A stretch of DNA of 64,000 bases from Pyrrhosoma nymphula (lineage: Eukaryota; Arthropoda; Insecta; Odonata; Coenagrionidae): contig OY754332.1 of the NCBI GenBank assembly GCA_963573305.1, positions 52,427,559 through 52,491,558 on the forward strand, in the 5' to 3' direction. Within the stretch, counting starts at the first letter, position 1. The number at the start of each line of letters is the position of its first letter. The notes below the pieces were generated by a model, which worked only from the letters and a program-made list of their open reading frames with translations, did no database searches and was not told where the DNA came from. Position numbers and translations under genes: made by a program. Positions 59,280 through 64,000 of this stretch are shown in pieces.

Positions 59280-59995
59280 GTGGTAGTTTTCGAATGGCAG
59301 AGTGGTAAGAATGATCGTATGATGAGCCGGGTAAATGATGAAGTACCTAATTGAACCAGTAGACGATTTTGTGTATCTTAGATGAATGTTTGCAAAAGAT
59401 GGAAGGATAGATGTAGATTTTAAGGTGTGCAAATGCCAGTAGAAATGTCTTAGGTAGCATATTGAGCATATCTATGGTTGATTGTATGTCTTGGGAGGCA
59501 AAAATAGAGGTGTACAAAATTGATCTCCTCCTGGGGTTATTATATTGCAGCAAAACCTGGGTATGCCAGGATAAGGATAATAGAAACCTTAATGCAGAGG
59601 GAATGGGGTACCTGAGATTATTTTGCGGTAAAGGTAGGATGGATGTAGGGTTACAAATGAGTGAACGATGAAAAATTGTGGGTTGGATGCTCCAGTAATA
59701 GACATGTGAAAGAAGTGACCTCCCAATGGTTAGGCCTAGCCGAAAGAACGGAAGAGATTCAAATAACGAAAATATATATCAATGTATCATGGATCATCAT
59801 ATGGATATATGTGATAATAGAGTGAATGGTGTGAGAGGAAGAGGTAGGGCGCAAAATTCAAGGGTGAATTTGGTAGACGAGACTCTAAAGAGGAGGAATA
59901 TTAGGAATAGGACAGCGTATGTGAAGCAAGTTATGAGTGTAAGAAAAACAGAAGAAGTCTTAAGTTTTCTCGGGATTCACTCCGGGCTAGGAAAT
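59280..59995 (+). pseudogene. LINE ORF2 C-terminal remnant
   Basis: Broken plus-strand frames follow the C-terminal part of an insect non-LTR ORF2: WVCQDKDNRNLNAEGMGYLR and LFCGKGRM near 59560-59640, then VDETLKRRNIRNRTAYVKQV and MSVRKTEEVLSF near 59870-59965. The reading changes frame several times. It lies inside the 4.3-kb element, so it inserted after that element formed or was captured by it. It belongs to a different LINE group from those at 7.2 and 30 kb. Confidence 0.6.
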
Positions 59996-60034
59996 TAGTT
60001 AGTGCCAATGAGGTTGGAAAAAATATTACTTTTA

Positions 60035-60245
60035 TATCCTTTATTCGTCAGGTCCACTGACATCATTTTTACATCGGAGAACGATATCTATTAAATGTCA
60101 CTTTAATATCAGTTCGACGATATCACTTTTACATCGGGGAAAGATATCATATTTATGTCAATTTTATATCGGCAAAATCACCCGATGTTAAAACGACATT
60201 GGTGATATCAAAAAGATATTGGGCCGATATATAACTGACAAACGA
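60035..60245. repeat. Right subterminal repeats of the 4.3-kb element
   Basis: TTTTACATCGGAGAACGATA, CACTTTTACATCGGGGAAAG and related GATATC words, mirroring those at the left end. Confidence 0.7.
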
Positions 60246-60261
60246 TGCTGCTTGGGATGTG

Positions 60262-60660
60262 ACATATTTGGGCTGTGGGCCAAGATAACGAAACTCAATT
60301 CCGTTTGTATTTACAGAGAGTGCAGCTTCAATAAATGGTACAATTTACATATCGTATTACTTTCATTATACTCAAATGGAATAAAGGATGATCGTTTGTA
60401 TTTGCGCTAACTTGCTCGGTGGCATGTTTATACACATTCATGCCTGGAGGTATCACCAAATTACGTCGTGTATGCAAAGTTTTTAAACACAATAATTCTG
60501 ACAGTATTGCTATTATTAAGTGCATACATATTTCGCTACGATAACTAGTTTGGTAATGATATACGAGGGATTTCTCATTTCGCTGAATATAGAATGGTAT
60601 TCACTTTATTTCATATCTGTTCCTCGCATATTGGCAATTATATATATGAGAGATTTCTCA
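60262..60660. repeat. B unit, copy 1
   Basis: Begins TTGGGCTGTGGGCCAAGATA and continues to ATATATATGAGAGATTTCTC. Nearly identical to 60776-61167. Confidence 0.85.
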
Positions 60661-60775
60661 GAGAGAGAAATATATTAATTAATCATTATAATGATAGTAT
60701 ATGCATAAATGTACCTATATATTACAATATAAGTGCCCATCACTGAGTCGCACCATCAGTCGACATATGTGACAT

Positions 60776-61476
60776 ATTTGGGCTGTGGGCCAAGATAACG
60801 AAACTCAATTCCGTTTGTATTTACAGAGAGTGCAGCTTCAATAAATGGTACAATTTACATATCGTATTACTTTCATTATACTCAAATGGAATAAAGGATG
60901 ATCGTTTGTATTTGCGCTAACTTGCTCGGTGGCATGTTTATACACATTCATGCCCGGAGGTATCACCAAATTACGTCGTGTATGCAAAGTTTTTAAACAC
61001 AATAATTCTGACCGTATTGCTATTATTAAGTGCATACATATTTCGCTACGATAACTAGTTTGGTAATGATGTAAGAGGGATTTCTCCTTTCGCTGAATAT
61101 AGAATGGTATTCACTTTATTTCATATCTGTTCCTCGCATATTGGCAATTATATATATGAGAGATTTCTCAATTCGTCGAAGAGTATGGAATTCACTTTAT
61201 TTCATTGATGTTCCTAGCATATCGGTAATTATGTGAGGGATTTCTCACTTCGTTGACGAGTATGGAATTCACTTTATTTCATGGCTGTTCCTCACATATT
61301 GGTAATTTGAGGGATTTCTCACTTCGTTGATTATTGAATTCACTTTATTTCATCGATGTTCCTCGCGTATTGGTGTATGCGGTTCAGTTTCACGTAATAC
61401 TTAACACGTCTCACATGGACTATTATTTAAAAAACTTGTGAACGACAACTCAATAGGTAGGTATGTAAATGAGCAC
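60776..61476. repeat. B unit, copy 2
   Basis: The most complete of the first two copies, running through the 75-bp repeats to GTAAATGAGCAC. It then joins directly to the start of an A unit. Confidence 0.85.
61075..61380. repeat. 75-bp tandem units in B copy 2
   Basis: Four units opening GAG(G/A)GATTTCTC and containing GAATTCACTTTATTTCAT and GTTCCT.GC.TAT.GG.AAT. Confidence 0.8.
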
Positions 61477-62090
61477 AGCAGCTCGATTCTGTAAATGTCA
61501 TAGGCGTCATAACACGTGAATTATGGCGGATTCGCCTCAGCTGTGACGGATCCGTCAGAGGAGCGATTCTGTAAATGTCATAGCCGTCTTAAGTGCTTTT
61601 TTTGCGTCATAACTTAACACGTACGGGAGACCCCGTGTAAGCCGTCATTAGGGCATTGAATAGGAGTATTTTTGTTCATTACTTAAGATATTTATATGTT
61701 ATCACCTTCAATTCTCCATTTATTGTATATAAAAACATCATATTTACTCGGACACAAGTAAAAGAGGCTAAAACGGTATTCATAATACAAAACTAATTTT
61801 AACTATAAGCGGTAAATTTTGCTTAAATAAATGTTTAACTATGTACAATGTTCTAGAAATTCATAACTTTAAACATAAAACATTTACGTAGGCAAAATTT
61901 ACCGCGTATACTTAAAATTATAGTTTCGTATTATTAATACCTTTTTACGGCATCTTTCACTATTGTCCGAGTAAATAATACCATGAAATATATTGATTAA
62001 TCATTATAATGATACTATATGCATAAATGTACCTATATATTACAATATTAGTGCCCATCACTGAGTCGCAACATCAGTTGAGTTCATCAG
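61477..62090. repeat. A unit, complete second copy
   Basis: Direct repeat of 55332-55930 with a few percent difference by eye, including the hairpin block and the terminal AGCTCGATTCTGTAAATGTC. Confidence 0.85.
61743..61975. repeat. Hairpin block, second copy
   Basis: Same structure as 55597-55825 with scattered substitutions in both arms (for example GGACACAAG and CACTATTGTCC), so the two copies have been apart for some time. Confidence 0.75.
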
Positions 62091-62094
62091 TCGA

Positions 62095-62792
62095 CATTTG
62101 GGCTGTGGGCCAACGTAACGGAACTCAATTTCGTTTGTAGTTACAGAGAGTGCATCTTCAATAAATGGTACAATTTACATATCGTATTACTTTCATTATA
62201 CTCAAATGGAATAAAGGATGATCGTTTGTATTTGCGCTAACTTGCTCGGTGGCATGTTTACATATATGTTCATTCTCGGAGGTATCACCAAATTACGTCG
62301 TGTATGCAAATAGTTTTTAAACGCAATAATTCTGACAGTATTGCTATTATTAAGTGCATACCTATTTCGCTACGATAACTAGTTTGGTAATGATATACGA
62401 GGGATTTCTCATTTCGCTGAATATAGAATGGTATTCACTTTATTTCATATCTGTTCCTCGCATATTGGCAATTATATATAAGAGGGATTTCTCACTTCGT
62501 TGAAGAGTATGGAATTCACTTTATTTCATCGATGTTCCTAGCATATCGGTAATTATGTGAGGGATTTCTTACTTTGTTGAAGAGTATGGAATTCACTTTA
62601 TTTCATTGCAGTTCCTCGCATATTGGTAATTTGAGGGATTTCTCACTTCGTTGATTATTGAATTCACTTTATTTCATCGATGTTCCTCGCGTATTGGTTT
62701 ATGCGGTTCAGTTTCACGTAATACTTAGCACATCTCACATGGACGATTATTTAAAAAACTTGTGAACGATAACTCAAGAGGTATGTAAATGA
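62095..62792. repeat. B unit, copy 3
   Basis: Same order as copy 2, slightly more diverged, with four 75-bp units at about 62398-62705. After GAGCAC it continues into unique sequence, which shows the original continuation of the unit. Confidence 0.85.
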
Positions 62793-63371
62793 GCACGGGT
62801 TATTACTACTCCCACGAACTATATTCGTTCTATCACATTATTTGACACTTAACACTTTCAATTAAGGCACAATTTTCAAATAAACAACTTCATGCACAAA
62901 CACAGTTTACTCGTCTACTTTCGTTCAAAATAGTACCGCAAATATTGACCTACTATTCATCACGAGACCTCTCCGCGATTCTTCAGCGCATATAGATCAT
63001 GAATGTTGGACAAATTTGCCCTTATTAGTGATATTGCTCAAAATATGGGCACTTTATCATAATTACTGATAAAATAGTATATTATTTTGCATATGTTATA
63101 ACATAAGATTAAATCAACTCTACGAACTTCGTTTTCATGCTTGAAACACACGCGTGTTATTTCCGCAAGTCAATTTTTTGAATTGGGTGAGCGTTTTTCA
63201 TTGGTTCTTCTCGTTCACGAACGGCTCGCACGGTGTGAACGAGTCCTCCGACTAAAAGCTTATGACGGGGGCTTACAGAATCGCTTTTGATTGATGACAC
63301 GACGTACCCGTCATAACCCCCCCGCCTTAACTAAGGCACATAAGGCGCCTATGACATTTACAGAATCGAGC
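62793..63371. other. Right-hand unique part of the compound element
   Basis: No gene. It ends with two inverted copies of the CGATTCTGTAA motif (about 63278 and 63359). Confidence 0.5.
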
Positions 63372-63372
63372 T

Positions 63373-64000
63373 TCAGGTAGATCCACGTCTCAACTGACGC
63401 ACGATACTCCGAGACCATGGGTCGCGTAGCTGTTTTTTTGAGAGGGAGAATGGTGGAGGGTGAGTAACCCCCGCAATGACGGGGAAAGGAGGGGGAGACA
63501 GCTGATTCCGGCGTGGTGCATGGCCTGACCTGGAGCTGCAATGCTCGGACGAAAATCTTCTTGCTTGATCGAAAGCAGAGGAAAAGCAATAACAAAAATA
63601 TCCCAAATTTTAGTTCAATATCGAATCTTTAAATTGATCCTGAGACTTGATGAATGAAGAGCAGGCGACCTAATCTGGATAGAGCCACAAATGAAGCTTT
63701 CGCATAGTAGAGTGAAAAACGAAAATTACTGATTTGTAGTGATAGCATCGTTAGTAGTCGATGGAGTGTAAAAGGGGTTATATCGCCTTCACAGTTGAAG
63801 TGCGTGGCTTGTATGTACAATCTACTTTTGAAAGGAGGTACATATTTAGTTGGACTATAAGCTCCATCGTATCGGAAATAACCACGCACAAAAAAGATGA
63901 ATCCAAGGGAGAATAACGATTGTTATTTCGCGAGATTAACGGGCATATCAGTATTTGTACAAAATACATAACATGTATCCAACGCATAGCATCCGCGGGA
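63373..64000. other. Right flank, no gene seen
   Basis: Short overlapping minus-strand open frames only, without recognisable motifs. Confidence 0.4.

Larger units (their letters stand above)
55937..60256. mobile_element. 4.3-kb element inserted in the compound repeat
   Basis: The neighbouring duplicate at 60755-60790 carries the uninterrupted sequence GTCGACATATGTGACATATT. Here the same sequence is split after GTCGACATAT, and resumes as ATGTGACATATT at 60257, so the insertion is directly demonstrated. The ends are inverted: CCCCAGCAGCAT at the left and CCCAAGCAGCAT (other strand) at the right. An AT duplication of 2 bp fits best. Both ends carry subterminal repeats built around GATATC/GACATC words. 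The interior has a LINE tail (59280-59995) and one unrecognised open frame. Confidence 0.8.
55332..63372. mobile_element. 8-kb compound element with 27-bp inverted ends
   Basis: AGCTCGATTCTGTAAATGTC plus ATAGGCG at 55332 is repeated exactly in reverse complement, ending at 63372. Part of the motif (GCGATTCTGTAA) recurs about 80-100 bp further in on both sides. Inside are units A (55332-55930; partly at 60668-60770; 61477-62090) and B (60262-60660, 60776-61476, 62095-62792). This shows partial tandem duplication, and a separate 4.3-kb element splits the first unit. A right-hand unique part runs 62793-63372. No coding region belonging to the outer element was recognised, and no target duplication could be fixed. 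The superfamily is unknown. Confidence 0.7.

Noticed and set aside
60328..61035. Two near-identical 65-residue minus-strand frames (60328-60525, 60838-61035)
   Set aside because: They lie in duplicated B units; identity follows from the repeat, not from protein selection.

Overview
This is eukaryotic, non-coding-rich, AT-rich DNA, most likely from an arthropod and probably an insect. The evidence is the repeat content: piggyBac with TTAA target sites, hAT-type elements with 8-bp target duplications, a THAP/P-element-type transposase, a Penelope-like GIY-YIG remnant, and several decayed insect-type non-LTR retrotransposons. The species cannot be told from the sequence. I found no host protein-coding gene, no rRNA and no functional tRNA. 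Nearly everything recognisable is mobile-element sequence, often nested.

Layout. 1-12.5 kb: decayed LINE pieces, including two related copies of a LINE tail (7.2-8.9 and 10.1-12.5 kb), the second carrying a 165-bp hairpin insertion. 12.85-16.05 kb: a complete piggyBac-type transposon bounded by TTAA, with a two-exon transposase on the minus strand that keeps all three catalytic aspartates. 16-22.6 kb: spacer, a minus-strand LINE split by a 598-bp hAT-like insertion, then an 830-bp element with 130-bp inverted ends. 22.9-26.3 kb: a tRNA-like SINE head, a 170-bp palindrome, and a second, dead piggyBac. 26.3-29.7 kb: no recognisable gene. 29.7-31.7 kb: a second copy of the LINE that opens the window. 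32.2-33.7 kb: a GATC-rich repeat cluster and a split THAP-domain fragment.

34.56-38.66 kb: a 4.1-kb element with hAT-like ends (14-bp inverted termini, 8-bp duplication) whose coding remnants belong to a multi-copy arthropod family that does not look like a hAT transposase. 39.3-44.95 kb: a P-element/THAP transposase gene on the minus strand, interrupted by a 3.1-kb element with inverted ends of more than 500 bp and a 3-bp TAA duplication. The inserted element carries a broken gene with CACTA/CMC-like features. Removing it in thought puts the host reading frame back in register.

45-51.5 kb: mainly unannotatable spacer. 51.5-53.3 kb: Penelope-like remnant, pogo-like terminus, foldback element. 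53.4-55.3 kb: low-complexity spacer. 55.33-63.37 kb: an 8-kb compound element with 27-bp inverted ends, internal tandem duplication, and a separate 4.3-kb element inserted in one unit, whose empty site survives in a neighbouring duplicate.

The genes do not form a pathway. The window is a stratified record of insertions, most of them inactive. The piggyBac at 12.85-16.05 kb is the best-preserved element. The 40.28-43.41 kb and 34.56-38.66 kb elements are the strongest candidates for poorly described transposon families.
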